NCBI GenBank assembly: GCA_022615805.1
Contig: JAKEGO010000033.1
Location: 1 to 13,289 of the forward strand
DNA from: Thermoplasmata archaeon
Lineage (GTDB): Archaea; Thermoplasmatota; JAKEGO01
Direction of reading: 5' to 3'
DNA length: 13,289 nucleotides
This document shows, one piece after another, positions 1 through 6,935 of this stretch (position 1 is its first letter; each line of letters opens with the position of its first letter). A model generated the notes under the pieces. The model searched no databases. It worked only from the letters and a program-made list of their open reading frames with translations, and was not told where the DNA came from. The position numbers and the translations under genes were made by a program.

Positions 1-792
1 CGACGACGGGCTCAGGGATCCCCACCGCGAGATGTCCCCCCTGACGGTCAGGGTGATGGTGACCGCCTCTTCGCCGCCGTTAGCCACCGCCAGGCGCGAC
101 TGCGCCTTACTTCCGGGCGAGACCTCCAGGAGGTCGTCCCCGCGGAGGGATATCCTCGGCCGGTCGGGACCGGCGTCGCTCTCGAAGGTCATGTTCCCCC
201 ACGTCGCAGGCGAATCCTCGTCGGCCCCGTCGGGCCATCCCGCCTTCGAGCCCCAGTTGCCGTAGACCACGAACCCGACGCCGAGCACGCCGCTGCCGTT
301 GCTCCGGAGCTTTCCGAAGGAGACCGAGTACTCCGTGGACCAGGCGTCGCTCGCGGAATCGTTCCACGCCCCCGTCCATCCAGTCTCGTCGACGGTGTCC
401 CAGCCGCCGCCGTTCCCCTGCCGCTCCCGCGTCCCGCCGTTGTCGGGATTGATGTACAGTTCGTGGTCGTCGTCCTGCGGGTCCGCCGCCGCGTCGTTGT
501 CGAGGTCGAGCATCACCCGCGTGTCCGGCACGTTGGTCGTGTGGCCGTGCTCGACGTCGAAGGCGATGTAGAGGCTCTCGCCATCGTGCTTGAAGAGGAC
601 GCTACACTCGGCGTCGTCGATGGGGATCGTGAAGCTCACGGAGCCGGCATCGGCCCACTCCCTGTCGGTCGGCGTGCCATCGATGGTGGGGGCGGCCCCC
701 CTGGGGCACTCGACCTCGTCCTGGGCGGAGGCAAGGCTCCATGTGACGATGAATGATGACAGTACGAACATGACGATGATCGATGTCCGCAT
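1..792 (-). CDS. Secreted protein with CBM9-like domain (partial, C-terminus outside window)
   Basis: An open frame runs from an ATG at 792 to the left edge without a stop, giving 264 codons of a longer protein. Residues 1-24 form a signal peptide (charged start, hydrophobic core around 5-20, likely cut after ASA at 21-23), so the protein is exported. Residues about 36-205 resemble the CBM9-like carbohydrate-binding fold: PTIDGTPTDREWADA at 36-49 matches its usual opening, SLYIAFDVEH at 73-82 its core strand, followed by an Asp/Asn-rich loop (95-120) that could bind calcium. From about 215 a new beta-rich segment (LEVSPGSKAQSRLAVAN) looks like a CARDB/NEW3-type adhesion domain. The missing part may hold more domains and a membrane anchor. 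A TATA-like element 28 nt upstream favours this ATG and a leaderless transcript. CBM9-like domains also occur in non-sugar-binding surface proteins, so the ligand is unknown. Confidence 0.85.
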   Translation of the reverse strand, partial: MRTSIIVMFVLSSFIVTWSLASAQDEVECPRGAAPTIDGTPTDREWADAGSVSFTIPIDDAECSVLFKHDGESLYIAFDVEHGHTTNVPDTRVMLDLDNDAAADPQDDDHELYINPDNGGTRERQGNGGGWDTVDETGWTGAWNDSASDAWSTEYSVSFGKLRSNGSGVLGVGFVVYGNWGSKAGWPDGADEDSPATWGNMTFESDAGPDRPRISLRGDDLLEVSPGSKAQSRLAVANGGEEAVTITLTVRGDISRWGSLSPSS

Positions 793-811
793 GTTCCTCG
801 ATATCGCTATC

Positions 812-827
812 CCATCTTAACATTAAC
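812..827 (-). promoter_or_regulatory. TATA-like element of the secreted CBM9-like gene
   Basis: On the minus strand the AT-rich run GGTTAATGTTAAGATG stands out from GC-rich surroundings. Its centre is about 28 nt before the ATG at 792, the archaeal TATA-to-start-site distance, so the transcript probably begins at or next to the start codon. The rest of the 793-1020 gap shows nothing recognisable. Confidence 0.5.
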
Positions 828-1020
828 CCGGGGGCGACCCTCGGGCATCAGGCCGCGGTCCAACGCCCAGCGTCCGAGGGCGCTCGGGGCGCGAGCGGCC
901 GTCTTCAAGAACGTCAACGGTTCACCACCGGATCTTGTGTCCACACCCCGCCTCCATCCCAGGCCAGGCTGGCCTCGCTGGAGCCGATGTCCCACCGGCC
1001 CTTTCATCCGCGGTCATGGG

Positions 1021-1683
1021 TCAATCGAACTCGTACTCCCGCTTCGGCGGATCCATCATCCCCTCCCGCCTCTCCCGGAAGGCCTCGGCGGTCGATGGCA
1101 TCCTCTCCTCGAAGATGGTGAAGAGGGCCCTCGCGTACTGGCGGATCTCCCACTGGGCCGCCGTGTCGAGGCGGAGGTCGAGGAAGTTCATGAGGCTGCG
1201 GGCGTTGACCGTCCAGAAGAATTGGGTGTATACGGCGACTGGGAGGACCCCCCGGGCGACCTCCCTGCGGAGGCCGGCGGTCTGCATCGCCTCGTAGGCG
1301 TCGAAGGCCTCCTCCATGCTGGCGACGTACCTCTCTCGGTCCGCCTCCCAGCCCTCCCCCTCCAGGTCGCGGGGGACGTAGTACTCGCGGTCGGCGACGC
1401 AGTAGCGCATCGACATCTCGTTGTACGAGCCGATGCGGTGCCGGAACCACTGTCTCGCGACGAAGATCGGGCACTTCACGTAGAAGGTGAAGACCGAGTG
1501 CTCGAAGGGGGTGCCGTGTCCCATCCGGATGAGGTGGCGGGCCAGTTTGGCGTCCGACTCCCCGGTGCCGTCGGTCATCGTGCATATCCGCGCCGATTCG
1601 CCGACGCGGGCGTCGCCGCCCATGAAGGCGACGAGCCTGACGATCCCGCGGTCGAGCACCGGTATGTCAGCGTCATCTCCCAT
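1021..1683 (-). CDS. thyX: Flavin-dependent thymidylate synthase ThyX
   Basis: ThyX makes dTMP from dUMP using methylenetetrahydrofolate, with FAD and NADPH as redox partners. The 220-residue product has the normal length. The signature RHRxxSxxExSxRY is complete at 81-94 (RHRIGSYNEMSMRY) and provides dUMP and FAD contacts. HGTPFEH at 56-62 is the other conserved folate/FAD element, and the segment around 161-180 (SLMNFLDLRLDTAAQWEIRQ) holds the conserved arginine region near the substrate. The start is supported by a Shine-Dalgarno sequence, GGAGATGA, about 8 nt before the ATG. It lies 62 nt after nrdJ on the same strand with no promoter seen between them, so co-transcription is likely. The pair links ribonucleotide reduction to thymidylate supply. 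No classical ThyA is present in the window. Confidence 0.97.
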   Translation of the reverse strand: MGDDADIPVLDRGIVRLVAFMGGDARVGESARICTMTDGTGESDAKLARHLIRMGHGTPFEHSVFTFYVKCPIFVARQWFRHRIGSYNEMSMRYCVADREYYVPRDLEGEGWEADRERYVASMEEAFDAYEAMQTAGLRREVARGVLPVAVYTQFFWTVNARSLMNFLDLRLDTAAQWEIRQYARALFTIFEERMPSTAEAFRERREGMMDPPKREYEFD

Positions 1684-1745
1684 CGTCGCTCATCTCCAGC
1701 CGGCCCAGTCGGCCAGGCCACGTCACGCGCCGCCCGGCGGCGCCG

Positions 1746-3959
1746 TCACTCGCACTGGCTCCACCCGCAGCCCGCGCACTTGAGGCACCCCTCCTGGAAG
1801 ACGAGGAGGCTGCTGCAGTCCGGGCACTCCGGCGACGTGCCGTTGTCCTCCAGCAGATCGGTCCGCTTCACGCGGATCCCCTTGTACTCCTTAAGGTACT
1901 CCTCGAGGGCCTGGGCGAGGGCGTCCGGGCACGAGTATACCATCCCTCCCGCCCCGAGGAACGGCTTCGGGCAGCGTATCGTGCGCAACTGCTTCACCAG
2001 CGACTCCTCGTCGATGCCGGAGCGGAGGGCCAGCGACACCAGTCTGGCAATGGCCTCCGTCTGCGCGGCGGCGCACCCGCCCGACTTGCCCATCGTGGCG
2101 AAGACCTCGCAGAGCCCGTGCTCGTCCTCGTTGATCGTGACGTAGAGGTTGCCGCAGCCGCTGTTGACCTTCAGGGTGCGGCCGACGGTGACCTTCGGGC
2201 GCGGCCTCGGTTTCAGCCTCCCCGCGACGCCCTCCTCCTCGCGCTTCCCCTTCTTCTCCGCCTTCGTCGACAGGACCTGCGTCGTCCTGGAGCCGTCCCT
2301 GTAGACGGTGATCCCCTTGCAGCCGAGGCGGTAGGCGAGGAGGTAGGCCGCCCTGACGTCCTCGACGGTCGCCCCGTTGGGGAAGTTGATGGTCTTCGAG
2401 ACGGCGTTGTCCGTGTGCATCTGGAACGCCGCCTGCACCCTGACGTGCCACCTCGGGTCGATCTCGAGCGCGGTCTTGAAGAGGGCCTTGACGCCGTCGG
2501 GGATGCCGTCGATCTCGCCGATGCGCCCCACGCGGGCGACGGTCCTCATCAGCTCCTCCGTGTGGAAGCCGGACCGCCTGGACATGAAGTCGAACTCCTC
2601 GTTGACGTAGAGGAGCTCCTCGCCCTCGAGGACCTTCTTGACGAACGCGACCGCGAAGAGGGGCTCGATGCCGCTCGACACGTCGGCGATCATCGAGATC
2701 GTCCCCGTGGGGGCGATGGTCGTTATCGTGGCGTTCCTGACCGGCTCTCCCCCCGCGAAGGTCGAACGTTCGAAGTTGGGGAAGGACCCGCGCCTCGCCG
2801 CTAGTTCCCTCGACATGGCGGTGCCCTCCTCGCTGATGAAGGCCATTACCTCCTCGGACACCTTGAGGGCCTCCTCGCTGTCGTACGGGATATCCAGTTT
2901 GATGAGCATATCGGCGAAGCCCATGACACCGAGTCCGATCTTGCGGTTCGCCCTCGTCATGCCCTCTATCTCGTGCAGCGGGAACCGGTTCATGTCGATG
3001 ACGTTGTCGAGGAAGTGAACGCTCTCGCGCACGGTCTCCCGGAGGAGGTCCCAGTCGACGCTCCCGTCCGTGACCATCGCCTTGAGGTTGATGGATCCGA
3101 GGTTGCAGCTTTCGTAGGGGAGGAGGGGCTGCTCGCCGCAGGGATTCGTGCTCTCTATCCGGCCGACGTCCGGCGTCGGGTTATTGTCGTTTATCCGGTC
3201 GAGGAAGACGATCCCCGGCTCGCCGGAGCGCCACGCCGACTCCACGATGCGGTCGAAGACCTCGGCGGCGTCGAGGGAGCGCATCACGCGCCCGGTCCGC
3301 GGATTCACGAGGTTGTAGGCGGTGCCCGCTTCCAGGGCGTTCATGAACTCCTCAGTCAGGCCCACCGAGATGTTGAAGTTCGTGAGCTCCTTCTCTTCCT
3401 GCTTGCAGGTGATGAAATCCATGATGTCCGGGTGGTCGACCGCAAGGATGCCCATGTTCGCCCCGCGCCGCGTGCCCCCCTGCTTGATGGCCTCCGTGGC
3501 CGCGTTATAAACCTTCATGAATGATATGGGCCCGCTCGAGACCCCCATCGTGGACTTCACAACGTCGGCCTTGGGCCTGATGTGCGAGAACGAGAAGCCC
3601 GTCCCCCCCCCGCTCTTGTGTATGAGGGCAGAGTGCATCAGGGTCGTGAAGATGCTCTCCATGCTGTCCTCGATGGGGAGGACGAAGCACGCGGAGAGCT
3701 GCTGGAGCTCGCGCCCGGCGTTCATGAGGGTCGGCGAGTTCGGCAGGAAGTGCAGGTCGGTCATCATCCTGTAGAAGCGCCTCTCCGTCGCGCCAACCTC
3801 CTCCCGCGATGCGCCGTAGGCGGCGTCGGCGCTCGCGATGTTCGCGGCCACCCTGTGGAACATCTCCTCCGGCGTCTCCTCGACCTTTCCAGAGGGATCG
3901 CGCCTGAGGTACCTCTTCTCGAGGATGGTGATGGCGTTCTTTGACAGCTTCAGGGCCAT
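1746..3959 (-). CDS. nrdJ: Adenosylcobalamin-dependent (class II) ribonucleotide reductase
   Basis: It reduces ribonucleotides to deoxyribonucleotides with a thiyl radical generated from coenzyme B12, needing neither oxygen nor a small subunit. The 737 residues carry the full catalytic set: C91 (SACFVLP) and C285 (YESCNLGS) as the likely redox pair, and NPCGE at 272-276 with radical cysteine C274. The 11-residue spacing between C274 and C285 is typical of class II enzymes. PTGTISMIADVSSGIEP lies at 418-433. A TSCPD domain spans about 598-690 (NSGCGNLYVTINEDE onward). The tail has a CPDC and CxxCxxC zinc-ribbon-like cluster at 712-731 and ends CGWSQCE, the expected shuttle cysteines. An in-frame TAA directly precedes the ATG at 3959, which fixes the start. 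A run of eight G lies 6-13 nt upstream as a weak ribosome-binding site. No intein is present. First gene of the probable nrdJ-thyX unit. Confidence 0.97.
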   Translation of the reverse strand: MALKLSKNAITILEKRYLRRDPSGKVEETPEEMFHRVAANIASADAAYGASREEVGATERRFYRMMTDLHFLPNSPTLMNAGRELQQLSACFVLPIEDSMESIFTTLMHSALIHKSGGGTGFSFSHIRPKADVVKSTMGVSSGPISFMKVYNAATEAIKQGGTRRGANMGILAVDHPDIMDFITCKQEEKELTNFNISVGLTEEFMNALEAGTAYNLVNPRTGRVMRSLDAAEVFDRIVESAWRSGEPGIVFLDRINDNNPTPDVGRIESTNPCGEQPLLPYESCNLGSINLKAMVTDGSVDWDLLRETVRESVHFLDNVIDMNRFPLHEIEGMTRANRKIGLGVMGFADMLIKLDIPYDSEEALKVSEEVMAFISEEGTAMSRELAARRGSFPNFERSTFAGGEPVRNATITTIAPTGTISMIADVSSGIEPLFAVAFVKKVLEGEELLYVNEEFDFMSRRSGFHTEELMRTVARVGRIGEIDGIPDGVKALFKTALEIDPRWHVRVQAAFQMHTDNAVSKTINFPNGATVEDVRAAYLLAYRLGCKGITVYRDGSRTTQVLSTKAEKKGKREEEGVAGRLKPRPRPKVTVGRTLKVNSGCGNLYVTINEDEHGLCEVFATMGKSGGCAAAQTEAIARLVSLALRSGIDEESLVKQLRTIRCPKPFLGAGGMVYSCPDALAQALEEYLKEYKGIRVKRTDLLEDNGTSPECPDCSSLLVFQEGCLKCAGCGWSQCE

Positions 3960-4036
3960 TTATTCCCCCCCCATGCGATGGCAACGGCTAAGGGCGTATC
4001 CGGGTACTACCCCCGCACCGATGCAGATGGGGAGCC

Positions 4037-4056
4037 GACTATATAATATTTCAATG
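4037..4056 (-). promoter_or_regulatory. Promoter of nrdJ-thyX
   Basis: On the minus strand TTGAAATATTATATAG contains a purine-rich BRE-like GAAA followed by a strong TATA box (core 4040-4050). Transcription should begin near 4015-4020, leaving a leader of about 58 nt before nrdJ. This contrasts with the leaderless layout of most other promoters here. Confidence 0.7.
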
Positions 4057-4059
4057 GAA

Positions 4060-4592
4060 GGGGGGGTTCGGCGAAAGTGGGAGTCCCGCCGCGATGACGG
4101 GCGCGTCGATCCCTCTGCGTCGGCGACGACGGCGAGGCGTTCTCCGTTTTCCGCGCCTGCGCCGCCGCAGTCGTTCCCGGCCGCCTGCGCTCTCCACGGG
4201 AAAGGATGGGTCCAGATCCAATGGATGCCGTCGAAGGCGTCGGCCGCCCACGTGACCGGGGACGAGGATCATGTGCCCGAGGTTCTCTCCACTGGGCTGC
4301 GCTGCCGCGTGCGGAGACGTCGGTTCCCCTCGAGGGGATCGGCGATATGCGGCTTCATCTTAATATTCGGGCCCGCAGGAATGGGAAGGAAGGACCTGGG
4401 ATGACTGGCTTGTTCTGCGAATTGCCAGCATCCACTGCTGTAAGGTGCCTTCGATCGATTTTCGGGATGAAGCCGCGATATGCGAATGTCTGAACAGGGC
4501 CGCGTCTGCCGACGGTGCGGACCATCGTCATCGCTCACGTCAGAAATGGCTGATGGGCGTCCCGGACCGAATGCCCGAGAACGCGCATCGAG
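4060..4592. other. Gene-free stretch between nrdJ promoter and tRNA-Phe
   Basis: About 530 nt hold no convincing protein gene. Short open frames on both strands have no family resemblance, and one is only the reverse reading of the tRNA. Composition falls from very GC-rich (4060-4330) to more balanced (4340-4590). An AT-rich TTAATATTC at about 4357-4366 could be a TATA element in either direction. I looked for SRP RNA, RNase P RNA and 5S rRNA landmarks and found no full set. A short stretch near 4542-4556 (AGAAATGGCTGAT) only weakly recalls the 3' conserved RNase P element. Confidence 0.5.
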
Positions 4593-4665
4593 TGCCGCGG
4601 GCCGGACTCGAACCGGCGACATCCAGATCTTCAGTCTGGCACTCTCCCAGCTGAGTTACCGCGGC
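4593..4665 (-). tRNA. tRNA-Phe (anticodon GAA)
   Basis: The minus strand folds as a full cloverleaf of 73 nt. The acceptor stem is GCCGCGG with CCGCGGC, discriminator A at 4593. The D arm contains AGCTGGGAGAG, the anticodon stem CCAGA/TCTGG encloses CTGAAGA (anticodon GAA), and the T arm has GGTTCGAGTCC. CCA is not encoded, as in most archaeal tRNAs. No intron is present. A TATA box lies about 29 nt upstream. Confidence 0.97.
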
Positions 4666-4688
4666 GCAGGACATCGAAATGCCGCATC

Positions 4689-4699
4689 CTATAAAAAAT
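4689..4699 (-). promoter_or_regulatory. TATA box of tRNA-Phe
   Basis: The minus strand reads ATTTTTTATAG centred near 4694, about 29 nt before the mature 5' end at 4665. Read the other way the element is TATAAAAAA, so a plus-strand role cannot be excluded. The spacing to the tRNA makes the minus direction the simpler reading. Confidence 0.6.
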
Positions 4700-4993
4700 G
4701 TACGCTCGCCCGCCGCGAGCGAGGGCCGTTTTCCGCCAGCAAGTCCGGAATCCCGCGTTTCCGACCGGCATCAGGCGCATCGCCTGTCGTCCCTGGTAAC
4801 ATTTTTATAGTGATGAGGACCTAATACAATCAATTCGGGACCTCCCCGAAGAAGACGCAATTGGGGGCAGCAGGGCCCCCACCATTTTACTTGTGATGGG
4901 CCCTGTTGCATGAACGCGTCCGAATGCCTTGTACGTCACATGACCCTTTTTCGAGAGATAGCGCCCGTGGTGTCCCGAGGCGTGGCGGCGCGG
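4700..4993. other. Intergenic stretch with TATA element and clustered hairpins
   Basis: About 290 nt without a protein gene, downstream of the CoA-binding gene and upstream of tRNA-Phe. It holds a tight 6-bp hairpin CAGGCG-cat-CGCCTG at 4772-4786, a TATA-like ATTTTTATA at 4801-4809, and three further hairpins: TTCGGG/CCCGAA (4834-4850), TGGGGGC/GCCCCCA (4862-4881) and CAGGGCCC/GGGCCCTG (4871-4905). The last two share bases and cannot form together. A small RNA starting near 4830 on the plus strand is possible. No known RNA family was recognised. Confidence 0.4.
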
Positions 4994-5431
4994 TCAGCCC
5001 TGCGAGACGCGTCTGTGCTCGACCATCATGCACCTGTTCATGACGACCTTCAGGCCCGCGGACGCCGCCCGCTCGGCCGCCTCGTTGTTGACGATGCCCT
5101 CCTGCATCCACACGGCCCTCGCGCCGATGGCGATCGCGTCCGCGACGATCGGCGGGACGTCGGCCGCCGGGCGGAAGATGTCAACGACATCGATCCTTCC
5201 CGGGACCGAGCGGAGGTCGGGGTGGCACCTCCGACCGAGGACCTCGTCGCAGGAAGGGTTCACCGGCACGACGTCGTAGCCATTCTCGATGAGGTAGGCG
5301 GCGACGCGGTGGCTCGCCTTCGCGGGGTCCTTCGAGAGGCCGACGACCGCGACCCTGCGGTACCTGCGGAGGATGTCGGCGATGTCCTCGTCGTCAGGGA
5401 CCGCGAGGGGCATCTCGCACTCATCTTCCAT
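4994..5431 (-). CDS. CoA-binding domain protein (CoA_binding_2 / YccU-like)
   Basis: A 145-residue single-domain protein with a Rossmann-like CoA-binding fold. VAVVGLSKDPAKASHRVAAY at 27-46 gives the glycine-containing first strand and loop. PVNP at 56-59, VDIFRP at 83-88, VWMQEGIVNNEA at 107-118 and NRCMMVEHRR at 132-141 are the conserved blocks of this family. The family binds coenzyme A, but its physiological role is not established. It is probably cytosolic, with no signal peptide or membrane segment. I start it at the ATG at 5431 because a TATA box centred near 5455 lies about 24 nt upstream, predicting a leaderless mRNA. The upstream extension of the frame has no family resemblance and runs into the NOG1 gene. 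Its own promoter suggests separate expression from NOG1. Confidence 0.92.
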   Translation of the reverse strand: MEDECEMPLAVPDDEDIADILRRYRRVAVVGLSKDPAKASHRVAAYLIENGYDVVPVNPSCDEVLGRRCHPDLRSVPGRIDVVDIFRPAADVPPIVADAIAIGARAVWMQEGIVNNEAAERAASAGLKVVMNRCMMVEHRRVSQG

Positions 5432-5449
5432 GGCATCGTATCCTGCCGT

Positions 5450-5460
5450 GATAATAAAAG
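5450..5460 (-). promoter_or_regulatory. TATA box of the CoA-binding gene
   Basis: The minus strand reads CTTTTATTATC, the only AT-rich run in the 70-nt gap after NOG1. It lies about 24 nt before the ATG at 5431, which fixes that start and implies leaderless transcription. Confidence 0.65.
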
Positions 5461-5471
5461 CATGACGTGAC

Positions 5472-5492
5472 CCGCCCGCGGACATCGGGCGG
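5472..5492 (-). terminator. Possible terminator hairpin after NOG1-like gene
   Basis: A perfect 7-bp inverted repeat, CCGCCCG (5472-5478) and CGGGCGG (5486-5492), has a 7-nt loop and starts 10 nt after the NOG1 stop. A T-rich run follows on the minus strand but some 12 nt later, and it doubles as the next TATA box, so termination is only a possibility. Confidence 0.35.
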
Positions 5493-5501
5493 AGGACCCG
5501 G

Positions 5502-6479
5502 TCAGAGGTCCTTCGGGGGCATCCATTCGGGCATCGGAGGGGCCGGGACCAGTCCGACGATCCTGTCCACAAGGGCTGCGATCTCGCCCTCCGACGCCCG
5601 ATCGGCGGACAGCGGCACCGATCCCTCCAGGCGCTGGACGAAGAGATCGCTGTCCGCCTTGTTCTCAAGGATGAGGAGGGGGATGGTGAACCATTCGCGC
5701 AGGAGGTCGAGCAGGTGAACCTGCTTCTCCCACAGGTACCCGCACATCTCGGTGGGGTCCATCACCACTATGCCCGCATCCGCGATGTGCCTGAGGGCGG
5801 CGATGCCCTGCCTCTCGATCAGGTTCATCTCTTCCACTGGGCGATCGAAGAGCCCGGGCGTGTCGATGACCTGAAGCCTGAAGGTCGGCAGTTCGAGGTG
5901 GCCGATGTGGATCTCCTTCGTCGTGAACGGGTAGTGCGCGACCTCGGGCTCTCCCGTGGAGATCCTCCGCATGAGCGTGCTCTTCCCGACGTTGGGGTAC
6001 CCGCAGATGACGAGGATGGGCGCGTCCGGGTCTATCACGGGTGCCTTCTTCATCTTCCGTCTGATCTCGTCGAGCCGGAGCAGGTCGTCGGCGATGTCGT
6101 CGATGATCGAGACGGTCCTGCCGTAGACCATCCTCCTGACCCGGTCGGGGTCCTCGCCCGCGGAAAGTCTCCTGCTCGATGTCGAACGCAGCCTGTGGAT
6201 GCCGTCGTGAGCCCACTGCACCGCGCCCAGCCTCTTGCGGACGTTGTCTATGCCGAACATCAGGTCGAAGAGCTCCCGGTAGAACGGGTGCAACTGTTCG
6301 AAGGTGGGGAAGGTCTTGACGACCTTGGAGAGCCGCGACTCGATGTAGGAGATGGCGCTGTCGATCTTCGCCTGGGTGTCGCGCCTCGCGCTCTTTGGGC
6401 GCACCTCGATCTTCGCCGCCTGGCGGAACGCGCGGTCGACGAGCTCCTCGGCCCGCGGGACCGTGGGGATGTAGTCCAT
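5502..6479 (-). CDS. NOG1-family GTP-binding protein
   Basis: The 325-residue protein matches archaeal NOG1 (Obg-related TRAFAC GTPases), which in eukaryotes acts in 60S ribosomal subunit assembly. An N-terminal helical domain (1-150) includes the NOG1-type opening (MDYIPTVPRAEEL) and FYRELFDLMFGID at 67-79. The GTPase domain has G1 GYPNVGKS at 160-167, switch threonines at 186-187, G3 DTPG at 206-209, the NOG1-specific DPTEMCGY at 241-248, and G4 NKAD at 273-276. G5 is weak around 291. The family's long eukaryotic C-terminal extension is absent, as expected in archaea. The ATG at 6479 is chosen because a TATA box lies 25 nt upstream and the protein opening fits the family; a longer frame from 6560 would run through the promoter. 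Cytosolic, probably ribosome-associated. Confidence 0.93.
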   Translation of the reverse strand: MDYIPTVPRAEELVDRAFRQAAKIEVRPKSARRDTQAKIDSAISYIESRLSKVVKTFPTFEQLHPFYRELFDLMFGIDNVRKRLGAVQWAHDGIHRLRSTSSRRLSAGEDPDRVRRMVYGRTVSIIDDIADDLLRLDEIRRKMKKAPVIDPDAPILVICGYPNVGKSTLMRRISTGEPEVAHYPFTTKEIHIGHLELPTFRLQVIDTPGLFDRPVEEMNLIERQGIAALRHIADAGIVVMDPTEMCGYLWEKQVHLLDLLREWFTIPLLILENKADSDLFVQRLEGSVPLSADRASEGEIAALVDRIVGLVPAPPMPEWMPPKDL

Positions 6480-6498
6480 CAGCGTCGAATGGCCGACC

Positions 6499-6510
6499 CA
6501 TATAATAACT
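6499..6510 (-). promoter_or_regulatory. TATA box of the NOG1-like gene
   Basis: AGTTATTATATG on the minus strand is centred near 6504, about 25 nt before the ATG at 6479. It lies in the short gap after the membrane-protein stop and indicates an independent, leaderless NOG1 transcript. Confidence 0.7.
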
Positions 6511-6529
6511 GATGGTGTGATGTCAGGGG

Positions 6530-6931
6530 TCACCGCCTGACGACCCTTCTTCCGAACCACCGGTATATATCCGGCTTGACGATGAGCATGATGCCGACGA
6601 GCAGCACGATGAGCGAGAGGAGGACCAGGGATCCGCCGAACCTCTCCGACGCCTGTGCGTTCTCGTAGTTCTGCTGGTCCTCTGGCGAGAGCCCCCTGAG
6701 CAGTTCCCCGCCCGGCTCCTCGTACCTCTCCTGGGTGTACTGGCTGAGGCTGATGGTCGAGACCCCTGCGACGAACAGTATGAAGGCCATGATGAGCACG
6801 AGGACGCCCATCACCCTCACGTCGCGCCTCATCGTCCTCCCGGCGTCCCGGAGCAGGGCCCAGGGATCGGTCTCCCCCTCGGCGAGGCCCTCGTTCCCCC
6901 GCATCGTTCTGCGTCCTTCCTTCCTCGACAT
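6530..6931 (-). CDS. Small membrane protein with two transmembrane helices, unknown function
   Basis: I do not recognise a family. The 133 residues show a basic N-terminus with several Arg and Lys (1-40), a hydrophobic helix at about 40-60, a charged loop of some 40 residues rich in Glu and Gln (65-98), a second helix at about 100-118 and an arginine-rich end (FGRRVVRR). By the positive-inside rule both ends should face the cytoplasm and the acidic loop the outside. The ATG at 6931 is 4 nt after the dph6 stop and has GGGAGG about 10 nt upstream, so it is likely translated as the third gene of the queC-dph6 operon. A longer frame starting inside dph6 lacks this support. Whether it relates to the two upstream enzymes is unclear. 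Confidence 0.82.
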   Translation of the reverse strand: MSRKEGRRTMRGNEGLAEGETDPWALLRDAGRTMRRDVRVMGVLVLIMAFILFVAGVSTISLSQYTQERYEEPGGELLRGLSPEDQQNYENAQASERFGGSLVLLSLIVLLVGIMLIVKPDIYRWFGRRVVRR

Positions 6932-6935
6932 CCCG

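Noticed and set aside
937..2145. 402-codon plus-strand open frame
   Set aside because: It lies antisense to thyX and the 3' part of nrdJ, whose catalytic motifs are certain. Its composition is that of a GC-rich shadow frame.
4060..4592. Possible SRP RNA or RNase P RNA in the long gap
   Set aside because: Isolated short resemblances exist (GGGGGGTTCGGCG near 4064, GGCGATATGC near 4341, AGAAATGGCTGAT near 4544), but the SRP GGAAGG-AGCAG loop and the RNase P 5' conserved element were not found.
4269..4622. 117-codon minus-strand frame beginning MSPVRVRPAA
   Set aside because: Its N-terminus is a translation of the tRNA-Phe T arm, a common artefact. The rest has no family resemblance.
5432..5668. 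79-residue N-terminal extension of the CoA-binding protein
   Set aside because: It overlaps the NOG1 gene, runs through the TATA box and does not resemble the family.
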